Positions 22,132 to 36,579 of a stretch of 64,000 bases of DNA are shown here, piece by piece. Source of the DNA: Paraescarpia echinospica (lineage: Eukaryota > Annelida > Polychaeta > Sabellida > Siboglinidae). A program made the translations under genes and the position numbers. The DNA is taken from contig CM034531.1 in the NCBI GenBank assembly GCA_020002185.1, forward strand, positions 46,850,602-46,914,601, read 5' to 3'. Each line of letters begins with the position of its first letter. Positions within the stretch are counted from its first letter, which is position 1. Below the pieces are notes generated by a model that was not told where the DNA came from, searched no databases, and worked only from the letters and a program-made list of their open reading frames with translations.

Positions 22132-22436
22132 CAGCGGAAGTAGGGCGGTGGGGCCGATGTTTCTGGTGGTTGGCGGCTGGCATGAAATGCAGCCCAGGAT
22201 ATGTTATCCTAGGTCCCAGTTTTGTTGTCCAGGACCTGCTTCGCCTGATCTATCCACAAATAGTTTTCATCAGTCAGGTGAATGAAGTCATGGTAGCAGC
22301 TGGGTCAGATGACTATTCGGTGTTGTTGGTGACAGGATGCACACCAGTGCAATAGTGTGGCAAGTGGCCGATGGCCTTGGAGCTTATATCCACAGATCCT
22401 CCAAAGATGACAATACTTCCATCTACTCCTTCAGCA

Positions 22437-22912
22437 ACGACTACTTCATTACTACTACTGTTGCCACCACTACCAGTAGCATTAGTAGTAGTAGTAGTCG
22501 TTGTACTAGTAATCATAGTAGGTGCCAAGCGGAGTTATCGTTCATTCATTATTTACTTCCATTCGGAATCCAATCGCATCATATGCCTAATTAAACAAAT
22601 TAGTCTAAGTTGACTTATTTGTTTTGATAAAAATCAAATAATTAGCTCTTCCATAACCACTCTTGGCCTTTTATACGTGAATTAACCTCCACTGTCATCC
22701 TGCTGTCCTCTCCAGTAGAGTAGGTATGTGAAATAACAGTGACCACTGGCGGCCATTTTCGAAAATGGCTGCTACAGCCGCCAGAGGCCATATCAGCGAT
22801 GGCTCAATATCCAAATCTGTCCATAATCTAAGTCTACACGTGTGCCAAATGTTTTGCTTTTATCACAAAATGCACAATTCTTCTGTATATGTTGGTTATG
22901 CTGCCCCACTAT
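22437..22912 (-). repeat. Right inverted-repeat arm (unit B)
   Basis: Counterpart of 9817-10292 with a few substitutions (for example CATAGTAGG for CGTAGTAGG). It ends GCCCCACTATT. Confidence 0.85.
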
Positions 22913-22915
22913 TAA

Positions 22916-25252
22916 AAGTGATATTGTTAACACCAGTACGCACCACCGGGACAACTCCTTCACTCCTTAACAGTGATCTTGTCAACACAAGTACGCACCA
23001 CCGGGACAACTACTTCACTCCTTAACAGTTATCTTGTCAACACCAGTACGCACCACCGGGACAACTCCTTCACTCCTTAACAGTGATCTTGTCAACACAA
23101 GTACGCACCACCGGGACAAATACTTCACTCCTTAACAGTGATATTGTCAATACCAGTACGCACCACCGGGACAACTCCTTCACTCCTTAACAGTGATATT
23201 GTCAATACCAGTACGCACCACCGGGACAAATACTTCACTCCTTAACAGTGATCTTGTCAACACAAGTACGCACCACCGGGACAACTACTTCACTCCTTAA
23301 CAGTGATATTGTCAATACCAGTACGCACCACCGGGACAACTCCTTCACTCCTTAACAGTGATCTTGTCAACACAAGTACGCACCACCGGGACAACTACTT
23401 CACTCCTTAACAGTGATATTGTCAATACCAGTACGCACCACCGGGACAACTCCTTCACTCCTTAACAGTGATATTGTCAATACCAGTTCGCACCACCGGG
23501 ACAACTCTTTCACTCCTTAACAGTTATCTTGTCAACACCAGTACGCACCACCGGGACAACTCCTTCACTCCTTAACAGTGATATTGTCAATACCAGTACG
23601 CACCACCGGGACAACTCCTTCACTCCTTAACAGTGATATTGTCAATACCAGTACGCACCACCGGGACAACTCCTTCACTCCTTAACAGTCATCTTGTCAA
23701 CACCAGTACGCACCACCGGGACCACGCCTTCACTCCTTAACAGTGATATTGTCAATACCAGTACGCACCACCGGGACAACTCCTTCACCCCTTAACAGTT
23801 ATCTTGTCAACACCAGTACGTACCACCGGGACAACTCCTTCATTCCTTAACAGTGATCTTGTAAACACCAGTACGCACCACCGGGACAACGCCTTCACTC
23901 CTTAACAGTGATATTGTCAATACCAGTACGCACCACCGGGACAACTCCTTCACTCCTTAACAGTGATCTTGTCAACACCAGTACGCACCACCGGGACAAC
24001 TCCTTCACTCCTTAACAGCGATATTGTCAATACCAGTGCGCACCCCCGGGACAACTCCTTCACTCCTTAACAGTTATCTTGTCAACACCAGTACGCACCA
24101 CCAGGACAACTCCTTCACTCCTTAACAGTGATATTGTCAATACCAGTACGCACCACCGGGACAACTCCTTCACTCCTTAACAGTTATCTTGTCAACACCA
24201 GTACGTACCAACGGGACAACTCCTTCACTCCTTAACAGTGATCTTGTCAACACAAGTACGCACCACCGGGACAACTCCTTCACTCCTTAACAGTTATCTT
24301 GTCAACACCAGTACGCACCACCGGGACAACTCCTTCACTCCTTAACAGTGATATTGTCAATACCAGTACGCACCACCCGGACAACTCCTTCACTCCTTAA
24401 CAGTGATATTGTCAATACCAGTACGCACCACCGTGACAACTCCTTCACTCCTTAACAGTTATCTTGTCAACACCAGTACGTACCACCGGGACAACTCCTT
24501 CACTCCTTAACAGTTATCTTGTCAACACCAGTACGCACCACCGGGACAACTCCTTCACTCCTTAACAGTGATATTGTCAATACCAGTACGCACCATGGGG
24601 ACAACTCCTTCACTCCTTAACAGTTATCTTGTCAACACCAGTACGTACCACCGGGACAACTCCTTCACTACTTAACAATGATCTTGTAAACACCAGTACG
24701 CACCACCGGGACAACTCCTTCACTCCTTAACAGTGATATTGTCAATACCAGTACGCACCACCGGGACAACTCCTTCACTCCTTAACAGTGATCTTGTCAA
24801 CACCAGTACGCACCACCCGGACAACTCCTTCACTCCTTAACAGTGATCTTGTCAACACCAGTACGCACCAGTAACAGATATTGTCAATACCAGTACGCAC
24901 CACCGGGACAACTCCTTCACTCCTTAACAGTTATCTTGTCAACACCAGTACGCACCACCGGGACAATTCCTTCACTCCTTAACAGTTATCTTGTCAACAC
25001 CAGTACGCACCACCTGGACAACTCCTTGATTCCTGAACAGTGATCTCGTCAAAACCAGTACGCACCACCGGGGCAACTCCTTCACTCCTTAACAGTGATC
25101 TTGTCAACACCAGTATACACCACCGGGACAACTCCTTCACTCCTTAATAATGATCTTGTCAACACCAATACGCACCACCGGGACAACTCCTTCACTCCTT
25201 AATACTGATCTTGTCAACACCAGTACGCACCACCGGGACAACTCCTTCAATT
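22916..25252. repeat. 55-bp minisatellite, about 43 copies (unit B)
   Basis: CACCACCGGG runs from 22941 to 25228. The spacing is not a whole number of periods because one copy near 24865-24880 is truncated (GCACCAGTAACAGATATTG). Copy order differs from A in the first two thirds and matches in the last copies. Confidence 0.95.
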
Positions 25253-25263
25253 TAACAATGGAC

Positions 25264-25497
25264 TCAGTTGAATGGTGGGTTTTCCTGGTGAGCACCTTGT
25301 CTTAATGAAGCGATCCCCAGAAGACATTCAAGTGTCTTGCGAGCTGCGATTTCATTATGCCGGCCGTCGAACATCCCAATAAGGAAACCTTCGCCATGAT
25401 TTGTTGACCAGCTCCATTGGGTTTGCTTTGCAATTGAATAGTCTGATTGATCCATACTGATGTTGGGCACGTGTCCTCGATTCAGAATGTCCACTAT
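25264..25497 (-). pseudogene. Second CXC-family N-terminal fragment (unit B)
   Basis: Same 76-codon frame as 12557-12790 (MDQSDYSIAKQTQW, GMFDG, EIAARKTLE). Confidence 0.6.
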
Positions 25498-26237
25498 TTA
25501 TTCACAAAATTTATAAAATGACGTATTATAGCTATGGACTTGGCGAAAAGGTTATAGGACAACAGCGAGTAACGTGATCGCTGTCTGTTATTGCAATGTT
25601 TGGTTGATTGCTGGCATGATTATGCAACCCTTTAGTCCGCTTCATCCTACTAACTTGACAAAACCATAGTTTAATGATGGCGACGGTGTCACAACGGCAG
25701 AACCTAAAGTATCTGGTAAATGCAGTGGGTGTAAATCCTCCCGCGTTATGATACACTAGTGTACACTTTTACATAGTGGTATGAGGCATTTTGTTTGAGA
25801 TAAATATGTTGCAGCCCATTTTCGCCGGATCAAGCAGCGGAAGTTTGGTCGGCGCATAGCATTTTCGAGAAATATCGTAACCGCGAACGTCCGTCCACCC
25901 TCAAGTTTTGTACATGGTTAAATGGTCATTCGATGAATGAAAAAGCACCGTCTGTAATCAGCCATCAAATCGATCTTTGGATATGGCTGACAGTTGAAAA
26001 CGGCGGGTAAACTGTTGAAGGAAACTGCACCTACGTCAACTTGAACGAGTTCGACGGAATCTCCCTTTTCAACGGAGAAGTTCGCGAACAATCCTTCCTG
26101 TCGGTCGCGGTATTGTTCACTTCTTGCTGTCGTCGCATCCGCTGAAAGGAACAATAAGATGCACGTCCATCCAGTTCGACGTCGTACCAAAGACCTTAGA
26201 ATTGTTATCACAACCTGTTGTCAAGTAGAAACAATGC

Positions 26238-26285
26238 ATTAACGTCACGTGGTGACGTATTAACGTCACGTGGTGACGTTATCAC
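26238..26285. promoter_or_regulatory. Duplicated AACGTCACGTGGTGACGT palindrome (unit B)
   Basis: Identical to 13531-13578. Confidence 0.35.
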
Positions 26286-26918
26286 CGTCTGAGCACGAAG
26301 CCGCTTACGTCAATGATCAGCGATATCGCAATCACTGATTTTATGTAGATATCAGTGGTTGCACAAACTAAGCGTAAGACCATTTCAGTATTTCATGACA
26401 ATAACCAATTATAAAAAGTACATTACAATTAACGATCATCTTGGGAAACAACTGATATTGCAGTAATAGGGGGCATCAACGATTAGTTGGTCGTCTAGCT
26501 GAAATGTTTCCCTTCGCTGTGCAAGCCTGCCACATGTTACGCTTGTACGATTAAAATCACAATCCACTCATGTTCACAATCCACTCATGTTCACATATCT
26601 CCCCGGCTGTGTGCACATGCGTGCGCACGGGTCGTATATTACCATATAAGCAGAATTATCCCATTGTTGTTGAATTCGTTCGTGTTCCGTGCCCATCAAC
26701 TTGTTCAATGAAGTAATAACATTGCAATTGGAGAAGTCCATTCCACATTTGCACAGGCAGTATGAAGCTCTTCAGACGCACATTATAACTTCTCTAACAC
26801 AGTGGACATTAGTGTTGTCAAAGCTGCGGTAGGTAGTAGCTTGAACTTGTTGGATAAGCTCGATCTTCAGGTCTACTCCATGTTAGCCATGACGAACTCC
26901 AGGACCAAACGGAAATAA

Positions 26919-27180
26919 GTGATAGTAAACAGCCCTACCCTACTCCTGTTTCCAGTTCGAACCAATCTATCAGTTGACCATTGGCGATTACTGCACATTC
27001 AACATTATTATGCATGGCTTCAATCAGTGATGTCATCTTCGGGTCCACCCCAATATATCGGAGTATATCCCACAATGCATCTACCCAACTGGTATCAAAT
27101 GGTGCTTTGAAGTCCAAAACATGAAATGCAGTAGTTCTGGTGCTAATTTGCCTTTTTTCAAGACAATTAAACAAGGCTAC
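26919..27180 (-). pseudogene. Reverse-transcriptase fragment (unit B)
   Basis: Counterpart of 14215-14475. The frame continues past IDWFE into LETGVG, matching the family's 'ETGVRQGC' motif, which A lost by a single change. Confidence 0.75.
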
Positions 27181-28271
27181 GAGTGTTGTAGACTGTTAAC
27201 CTAGTATGTCTGCAAACGACTCTGAAGGATCACTGTCATGTGCCTTGGTTAGGGTGCGTATACATGGATTTCTTACCGGTTGTACAATTAGGTATCGGTA
27301 TATATAGCCAAATTCAAATTTACCATACTACTCCATTTTGCCCACTTTTCAAGACGATCCTGCATGTGAAAGCGCAGCAAACGCATCACTGTCGCCACAT
27401 TACCAACAACCATTTACAACAGACAATAATGATTATTTACAAACTAAATGACCGTGGCAATTTCCGCCACGAGACTGTAAAATAACTTACGATTGTTGAT
27501 GTCCTGTGTGCAGCTTAGGTCGGCTTATCGACGATCCGAGACAGCGCGATACGACGGGAGCTGTGTTGCGCCGCTAATGAACCTCCCAGAATAAAAAAAA
27601 AGTTGGCAGGTATAGAGTGACTCAAATCTGAGTTGTCGATAGTGTTGCCTAATGTCGTGTTCACACAGAAAACCTTGAGACTTATTTTTAAACCGGTTTA
27701 TGACGTACAGTTGTTCGCAACCGCTTACGCTGCGTGTGAATGCAGCGTATAAGACTGTATATGGCGTACATTAACTGCTTTACAGCGGATAGTGCGAATC
27801 AGTTATAATTTTTAGGCGACAAAATCGGCCACTCCTATTGATGCTATTCATTCTAATGAGAAGCTGAAACAGTCACAACTAGCTCCATCTAGCGGGTAAA
27901 TAAACAATAAATTGCAGCAGAAAGTATGAATTATGATCGGATATCACATTTCTCTTGCCGCCCGCCATCATGCATCGTTTTGGTCTTTAAATTGAATTTG
28001 TCATTGATTCTACTGTTTAGACTTGGTCAAGAACACTAGCAATACTTCAGTGCGTTTCTCTGGGATTATGTTCTATGACGACAATTTGGACAGTTGGCGC
28101 TGCCATGTGGCGTGGATTAGGATTTACGACCACATTGATATGAAACTGCGACAAACATCACAATTTATAATATAATCGAGGCTTTTCGAACTGAAGCAAA
28201 GATTAGATTTAACAAGATTGCCACCCAGAGAATTAACTCTAGATGGCAGGTGGACAAGGAAGCGTTTTGGC

Positions 28272-28588
28272 TTATCGAGAGTCCAACCCTTTTTATATAT
28301 GTGTATCCCGTCCTTCTGAGGTACGTGTCAATTTAATTTTTAAACATTCGTGCTACTAGCACCCACACAATGAGCAGATAATATGTTCCAGTTATTTACA
28401 TTCCTTTGTGAGAATGAGAACTTTCTTATATCTAATCTACACTGCTCCTTTACTAATGTAACTTCAGGTCCTTCTGTCTTTCTTAACTGAGAAAAATTTC
28501 TATCAATATTTTCATAACCATTCAATATTTTAAACACTTCTATCTGATCTCCTCTCAAGCTCCTGGTCTCTAGTGTTGTCAAACCACA
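28272..28588 (-). pseudogene. LINE C-terminal fragment (unit C)
   Basis: Counterpart of 2330-2646 with the same 80-codon frame (28582-28340). Confidence 0.7.
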
Positions 28589-28936
28589 TTCTTTTAAGTG
28601 TATTTCTGTGTACTGTGGTCAACGTATTAAACTATGCGGCGTTTTATTGCAGTATTTTTGTTGTAAAGAGAAATACCACCACGTGGACTTGAGTCTTTCG
28701 GTCAACGGGCCAACACTAAGCCCGTACCAGAAGAAGGGTTGCTTCTAAGGTGGTTTGTGCTAATAATTTAACGTTTTATTTGTTAGATACAGTGTGCGTT
28801 CGTGTGTAAATAAATTGTTCACGGCGTTATGTGTGTTTTCTGCGATTGTTCCAACGTTCGCCGATCAGCTGGGGACGTTTGACGTAATTTTCGCTGCATA
28901 AAACGGCTCACAGTTACGTCACAACAAACGTCATAT

Positions 28937-29245
28937 CAGTGGCGCGGGAACGAAATTCATATTGGGGGGTTACCGGAGCTTCAGCACCACTGAAAAAATT
29001 TCGCCGCCGCTCCGCCGTATATCTTAACATCTTCCTTCACCCTGTGGCAGTCTCGGTTGGGTCGACTGTGACTTCGGAAGACGGGGGGTGGAGGGAGCTG
29101 TTGGAAAATTTTCGCCACTGCGCCGCTACAACTTCAGCTTCTCGGCTGTGAACATTTTATTGTTTACGTCACGCCGCTTATTACTGGGAGGGGGGGGGGC
29201 AGAAAACCATATATCTGCCCAACAGCAGGGTGTAGCGGCTTGTCA
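28937..29245. repeat. Dispersed G-rich repeat (unit C)
   Basis: Counterpart of 2995-3300. It closely matches the B version but has a longer G run. Confidence 0.5.
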
Positions 29246-30063
29246 TTAATATTCTCTCCTGTCAGCCGTGGACATCTGACCGCGCGGCGACACGGAAAAG
29301 CAATTTATAAGAGAAACGACCAAAACGGGCTGTGATTTATAACGCCGTAGACGATTATATTACATTAAATTGTGCGACACTTGGGGTAAGACCACATTTA
29401 AATTTTACATAGGCGGCCATTATAACGTTTCCTTCATTTCCTGCTTAATTTGACGAACAATTTTCTTGAAAATTTCACAGCATATTTAACCTCCATTGAC
29501 ACAAGTGCTGTAGAAAACTCGTAAAATTCTCATACCTCAGTTTTCAGAAAAATCCACCCAAACCTGACACCCCTCAATTTCGCCTTAATCTGGTGACGGA
29601 TTGTGAAGTATTGGTGCGTTCTGCAAAATAGCCATTGTGCGAATACGCAAGAGACTAGCGTATGTTTATTGCTACCTCGTGAAAGATCTAATGTAGTAGT
29701 ACATTCTGTATTCACTGGACTGACATGTGCCATGCCAAAGTGCTCGAAAAAAATTCACACTTGACACCAGAACGGTATTTTCAAGGGAACTCTTTCGGTA
29801 TGTAATGGCGGACGAATCCTTAATGTGGTCTTACCCCACTTGTCGACACAAAACGCGCCCGCACCGCAACACGACACTTTGGCTTTGCAATAGGGTGGAC
29901 TCTCTGGAATTGGTTACACTGGCGGAGAGTCGCGCTATGCTGACCACGCTCTCGCAACTAGTTGGTTTACAAACAGGCAGCAGCACTAATTAGTAGAACT
30001 TTATAATCCTCATGTATATAGCCAACTGCGCATATTCTGTTAATTAATTAGTCTCACCGGCTG

Positions 30064-30995
30064 TGATAACATACAGCCTTGCGAAAATAGAACAGATCTT
30101 CAAATACGACATCTTCGGTTGTCCTCTTGGTTTAGCTTACCTAAGCAGAGTGCTACTCCGCTAGATCGGATGAACAATGGGTTATGTTTGATTGTCAAGT
30201 AGCTATTTGGCAGAGGTGCTGCAGCCTTGCTCTTGTGATAACTTCTCAGTCCGGCGGACAGTGATTGTGACAACAGAATCGGCACGGTCTCGGCTGTCCT
30301 GTACATATACATGCTACTGCTGTCAACGCTCAACTGATTTCCAATATTTTTATTGCATATTTTGGCCATTTGACATCTCGCACAGTTGGCGTCTTTGCAT
30401 GTTGCGTCTGCATAGGATGCTGGATACGTTTTTCTTCTCGATTGAGGCTTCGATTGAGGCTTCAAGCTTCATAATGCCTGGCGCTACCCCAGGACTAGAT
30501 CCCATCCTGCGTCGCAGTGCGGAACGATCAAATCTACATCACCTGTCATTGTGGTGTTAGTCTGCCATCGCATGGCACTATTATGCCGTCGTTTGTAAAG
30601 GTCCTTTGAGAAAATTGATATACACCAGGATGTTTCATTCCGAATGTGAATACGTCACGTAGAGAAGTGGTGTGATCTAAGGCGAAGAATCATGGAATTA
30701 TATTTTGGCCAATGCACTAATAAACACAAAGTAGGAAATATGTCTCTCGTATTGCTTTCACATATCAAGCTCACGCAGCAGGACGGTGGACTAACACTAG
30801 AACTGTGGACTTCTTCGATGTCTGTATTCCACGGACATCACATTTACTACTTCTTTCGCTGCTGTTACTCTCTGCTAGAGAGCACTGGTTGTCACTTGAT
30901 GAACCCGTCGAGTGCGTGTCTCTTGTTCTTCAGGAACGAGTCTGCTTTTCCACGTGTTGCAACACCAGCTCGCACCGATTTATTGCTCAATGACT
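30064..30995. other. Unassigned segment shared with unit A
   Basis: Counterpart of 5303-6230, including the 121-codon minus-strand frame with the CKDANCARCQMAKIC cluster. It joins directly to CTCACCGG at about 30060. Confidence 0.45.
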
Positions 30996-31000
30996 GACCA

Positions 31001-31247
31001 CTGTCCCCCAAGGGACCGTTTCACTAACACTCTTATAAGCTCACTGACCACTGTCCCCCAAGGGACCGTTTCATTAACACTCTTTTAAGCTCACTTACAA
31101 CTATTCCCCAAGGGACCGTTTCACTAACACTCTTATGAGCTCACTGACCACTGTCCCCCAAGGGACCGTTTCATTAACACTCTTATGAGCTCACTGACCA
31201 CTGTCCCCAAGGGACCGTTTCACTAACACTCTTACGAGCTCATAAGC
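31001..31247. repeat. 50-bp minisatellite, 5 copies (unit C)
   Basis: Same arrangement as 17391-17640. The last copy is one C short, as in the other units. Confidence 0.9.
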
Positions 31248-31280
31248 CCGGTTTTGCTCTTTAAAACTCCTTCGTTCCTT

Positions 31281-31762
31281 ATAGTGGGGCGGCATAGCAA
31301 ACCAATTGTGCATTTTGTGATAAAAGCACAAATTTGACTCTAACATTTTGAACAGATTTGGATATTGAGCCACCACAGATTTGGCCTCTGGCGGCTGTAG
31401 CAGCCATTTTCTAAAATGGCCGCCAGCGGTCATTGTTATTTTACATACCTTCTCTACTGGGGAGGACAGCAGGTTGACAGTGGAGGTTAATTCACTTATA
31501 AAAGGCCAAAAGTGGTTATGGAAGAGCTAATTGTTTGATTTTTACCAAAACAAATAAGTCATCTTGGACTAGTGTGTCTAATTAGGCACATGATGCAGTT
31601 GGATTCCGAATGGAATCCAACTGCATCATCATGACGAATGATCAATAACTGGCTTGGCACATACTAGTACTGCTACTGGTAGTAATAGTATTAGTGGTGG
31701 TGGTGATAGTAGTACTAATAGTAGTAACACTTGTAGTAGTATCAGTAGTCGTTGTAGTAGAA
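31281..31762 (+). repeat. Left inverted-repeat arm (unit C)
   Basis: The most complete left arm. ATAGTGGGGCGGCATAGCAA at its outer end pairs with the GCATAACC...GCCCCACTAT end of the right arm, so it defines the outer limit of the inverted repeat. Confidence 0.87.
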
Positions 31763-32309
31763 ATGAAATATGCACAATGGCGGACATTTTACAAAACCGC
31801 GTTCAGACAATTGAATCAGAATTAATTGGTGTTCAGAACTGCCATCTGCAGAGGAACTAGGTGACTTCTAGTGGGGACAGTTGACATTAAAAAAAGTTTC
31901 TACAACACTGTATAACATGATTAACAAGGATTATAGTGCTCTTTTAATAGGTAATGGCGTAAAAAGCAGCAGAGTCTCACTTATAGTGATATATTTTATG
32001 TTTTTTGAAATGGCAAGCCAGACTGTTGTGTAACTGAAAACCGACCTTTATTTAGCCTAATATCATTATGACCATATAAAACGAATATGTTTAAAAACTA
32101 AAATAAAAAAAACTACACATTTCTCAAGAACACAGTTTAAATTGAAAGGGCCATTTAACAAACATAGACATATTTAACACTAATATATGTTTGAAAACTA
32201 AAATAAAAAAAACTACAAATTATTCAAGAACACGGTTGAAATTGAAAGGGCCATTTAGCAAACGTAGAAATATTTAACACTAATACATGTTGAAACTTTT
32301 GTGTGGCGA

Positions 32310-34196
32310 ATGGAACAGATCATCTGCATGCACGCAAGCACGCAGACACATACACACAGAGCTGTGCAGCCTGTTTGCACTAGCAACGCTTCACACAACC
32401 CTTCTTGAACTTGCAAGAGATTATCTCATAGCAGGTGTGGGCTGTCTTGGGTAGTCTTGCCCAGTGCGGCTCGTACGTGCAGTTCTCATTCTTGGCCCAG
32501 CAGAAGCTGGTTGGTGGCTGTAGCTCTGGTGCCCTTATCAGTGCTGGCCTCACACTTGGCCTCCATAGTAGGCCCTCTTGATATGTTCCTCCAGGGCTGC
32601 CTTGGTTGGCGGGATCAGTTGCACATCGTTCTTCTTTGCGAAAAGTTTCTTTCATGCATTTTCAATGTCCGTGCATGTGCTGGTTCTGTCACACAACAGG
32701 ATAATACAATAACGAACCTCTTGTTATGCATCTTCTGGTATGTCACTTGGTGTAGAGGATAGTTTCAGCAGTGTTTATGAGTTCCGGTAGCACGGTCCAG
32801 ATTGTCCAGACAGTCTTCTTAACTGTACACAGTATCACATCCAGTCAAAGCGTGGAACATTGGCAACGCCCATGCCTTCTTCGGTCTCAGGCCAGCTGCT
32901 AGTTTGGGCTGTTAGGAATCCGAAACACTTGCCAGTTCCGAAATGTTAACCATGGGTCATCATCTGGTTGAAACCTCTGAGTCACTGACACGGGCAATAC
33001 CACTGTGTCAACACCTCGGATCATTATCTCGAGGTGGCCACGCTAAGCTGCATGGGTTATATGCAGCATCATACGACTGTCAGCTTCTTTGTGGCTGCAT
33101 GGGGCGGGTGAGGCCAGAGATGGCTTGCTGACGGTTACACCTCCATCAGTGATGACAGGCTGTTTGTCCTCCAGGTCAATCGACCCGAGGAGAGCTGACA
33201 GGAATGTGAACAGCTCTGTATTGGTGCTTCCTCCACTCTGAGGACATTTTGTCCGTTTCCCGCTATTGCTGCTGAAGCCACCACACATTTCCGCACTCAT
33301 TTTCCCTGCTTTTCTCCTGCACTGTCCTTCAGTGAATATCTACATTGTAGCTGTCACACATCAAGTCCACGCGTGGCTCAGTTTGAAGCTTTGTGAACAG
33401 GTATGGAATGAATATCTTTCTGGCATACTCATCAAAGTTCTTGAATGCAGTTGGCTTCAGCATCTGAATGATGACATCTCCATCAAGGATTACACTGGTG
33501 GTGGCAGGAGCCTCAGACTGGACATCAGAGACGTATTTCAAGCATATGTCACTCTTCGTGCCTACGCGGAAGCTTCTTCCATCAGAGAGTGACCATACCC
33601 GGGTGATTTGTTTAGGTACCTCAGGTAAACAGGGACCCACCTGGCATAGTTAGTGTGATCTGAGGCATAGAAGCAGGGGCCAATTCTGTTAGGGCGTCCA
33701 AGGCACATCGGGAATGATACCTGCCGCAGAGAATGCACTTAGACCAGTACCGGCACCTCTAGTTCCAGCACGATTGCCCAATACTTAAACACCGGGGTGT
33801 CTTCTCTCTGGAGGTACCAGTCTTCAAACTCGAACAGATTTCCTGCGTCATCAGCTTCTTTCAGACAGTAGTTGTCATAGGCAATGTATTGCAGGATGTA
33901 CAGTCATGCCGCAGTGATTTGGTGAGCTCTTCTTGTGTGGGCGATGTGGGTTGCTCGCACGAAGGTGTCGGCTGACCTGGAATCGTTATATCGGCTTGCA
34001 CCAGTGTTTGGCCACTACCCTACAAACAGTCCTCCAGCGTCTCTAGGGTTGCAATCTCGATGTGGATGCCACCTAATATCACCACCAAATTGTTTCCCCG
34101 TTGCTCTCCGGCCACGTCCACTGAATTTAATTGGCCAATGTCAAAAGACATCCATTGAGTGCCGGATCATGGCCACTGTGTGAGCACTGTCCAGGA
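32310..34196 (-). pseudogene. CXC-family element gene, inactivated (unit C)
   Basis: Same family blocks as 7624-9510, with MFHALTGCDTV at 32828-32869 and the same TAG inside the cysteine tail. Frames are broken by the shared frameshifts plus private substitutions (for example LSDGRSF for LSDGGSF). Confidence 0.75.
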
Positions 34197-34502
34197 ACAG
34201 CGGAAGTAGGGCGGTGGGGCCGATGTTTCTGGTGGTTGGCGGCTGGCATGAAATGCAGCCCAGGATATGTTATCCTAGGTCCCAGTTTTGTTGTCCAGGA
34301 CCTGCTTCGCCTGATCTATCCACAAATAGTTTTCATCAGTCAGGTGAATGAAGTCATGGTAGCAGCTGGGTCAGATGACTATTCGGTGTTGTTGGTGACA
34401 GGATGCACACCAGTGCAGTAGTGTGGCAAGTGGCCGATGGCCTTGGAGCTTATATCCACAGATCCTCCAAAGATGACAATACTTCCATCTACTCCTTCAG
34501 CA

Positions 34503-34979
34503 ACGATTACTTCATTACTACTACTGTTGCCACCACTACCAGTAGCATTAGTAGTAGTAGTAGTCGTTGTACTAGTAATCATAGTAGGTGCCAAGCGGAG
34601 TTATCGTTCATTCATTATTTACTTCCATTCGGAATCCAATCGCATCATATGCCTAATTAAACAAATTAGTCTAAGTTGACTTATTTGTTTTGATAAAAAT
34701 CAAATAATTAGCTCTTCCATAACCACTCTTGGCCTTTTATACGTGAATTAACCTCCACTGTCATCCTGCTGTCCTCTCCAGTAGAGTAGGTATGTGAAAT
34801 AACAGTGACCACTGGCGGCCATTTTCGAAAATGGCTGCTACAGCCGCCAGAGGCCATATCAGCGATGGCTCAATATCCAAATCTGTTCATAATCTAAGTC
34901 TACACGTGTGCCAAATTTTTTGCTTTTATCACAAAATGCACAATTCTTCTGTATATGTTGGTTATGCTGCCCCACTATT
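34503..34979 (-). repeat. Right inverted-repeat arm (unit C)
   Basis: Counterpart of 9817-10292, ending GCCCCACTATT. It pairs with 31281-31762. Confidence 0.87.
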
Positions 34980-34981
34980 AA

Positions 34982-36572
34982 AAGTGATATTGTCAACACC
35001 AGTACGCACCACCGGGACAACTCCTTCACTCCTTAACAGTGATCTTGTCAACACAAGTACGCACCACCGGGACAACTACTTCACTCCTTAACAGTGATAT
35101 TGTCAATACCAGTACGCACCACCGGGACAACTCCTTCACTCCTTAACAGTTATCTTGTCAACACCAGTACGCACCACCGGGACAACTCCTTCACTCCTTA
35201 ACAGTGATATTGTCAATACCAGTGCGCACCACCGGGACAACTCCTTCACTCCTTAAAAGTTATCTTGTCAACACCAGTACACACCACCGGGACAACTCCT
35301 TCACTCCTTAACAGTGATATTGTCAATACCAGTGCGCACCACCGGGACAACTCCTTCACTCCTTAACAGTTATCTTGTCAACACCAGTACGCACCACCGG
35401 GACAACTCCTTCACTCCTTAACAGTGATACTGTCAATACCAGTACGCACCACCGGGACAACTCCTTCACTCCTTAACAGTGATCTTGTAAACACCAGTAC
35501 GCACCACCGGGACAACTCCTTCACTCCTTAACAGTGATACTGTCAATACCAGTACGCACCACCGGGACAACTCCTTCACTCCTTAACAGTTATCTTGTCA
35601 ACACCAGTACGTACCACCGGGACAACTCCTTCACTCCTTAACAGTTATCTTGTCAACACCAGTACGCACCACCGGGACAACTCCTTCACTCCTTAACAGT
35701 GATCTTGTAAACACCAGTACGCACCACCGGGACAACTCCTTCACTCCTTAACAGTGATATTGTCAATACCAGTACGCACCACCGGGACAACTCCTTCACT
35801 CCTTAACAGTGATCTTGTTTCAACACCAGTACGCACCACCGGACAACTCCTTCACTCCTTAACAGTGATATTGTCAATACCAGTACGCACCACCGGGACA
35901 ACTCCTTCACTCCTTAACAGTGATCTTGTCAACACCAGTACGCACCACCGGGACAACTACTTCACTCCTTAACAGTGATATTGTCAATACCAGTACGCAC
36001 CACCGGGACAACTCCTTCACTCCTTAACAGTGATATTGTCAATACCAGTACGCACCACCGGGACAACTCCTTCACTCCTTAACAGTGATCTTGTCAACAC
36101 CAGTACGCACCACCCGGACAACTCCTTCACTCCTTAACAGTGATCTTGTCAACACCAGTACGCACCACCGGGACAACTCCTTCACTCCTTAACAGTTATA
36201 TTGTCAATACCAGTACGCACCACCGGGACAACTCCTTCACTCCTTAACAGTTATCTTGTCAACACCAGTACGCACCACCGGGACAAATCCTTCACTCCTT
36301 AACAGTTATCTTGTCAACACCAGTACGCACCACCTGGACAACTCCTTCATTCCTGAACAGTGATCTCGTCAAAACCAGTACGCACCACCGGGGCAACTCC
36401 TTCACTCCTTAACAGTGATCTTGTCGACACCAGTATACACCACCGGGACAACTCCTTCACTCCTTAATAATGATCTTGTCAACACCAATACGCACCACCG
36501 GGACAACTCCTTCACTCCTTAATACTGATCTTGTCAACACCAGTACGCACCACCGGGACAACTCCTTCAATT
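34982..36572. repeat. 55-bp minisatellite, 29 copies (unit C)
   Basis: CACCACCGGG runs from 35007 to 36548: 28 periods plus one base, from a TT insertion and a G loss near 35820-35845. Alternating ATATTGTCAATACC/ATCTTGTCAACACC variants are clear. Confidence 0.95.
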
Positions 36573-36579
36573 TAACAAT

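Larger units (their letters stand above)
14832..27535 (+). repeat. Tandem unit B (contains assembly gap)
   Basis: 12,704 bp including 1000 N. It lacks the counterpart of A 4127 to about 6200: CTCACCGGCTGTG joins directly to CAACACCAGCTCGC at about 17360. Sequence left of the gap is of C type and right of the gap of A type, so B as assembled is probably a composite of two units. Confidence 0.85.
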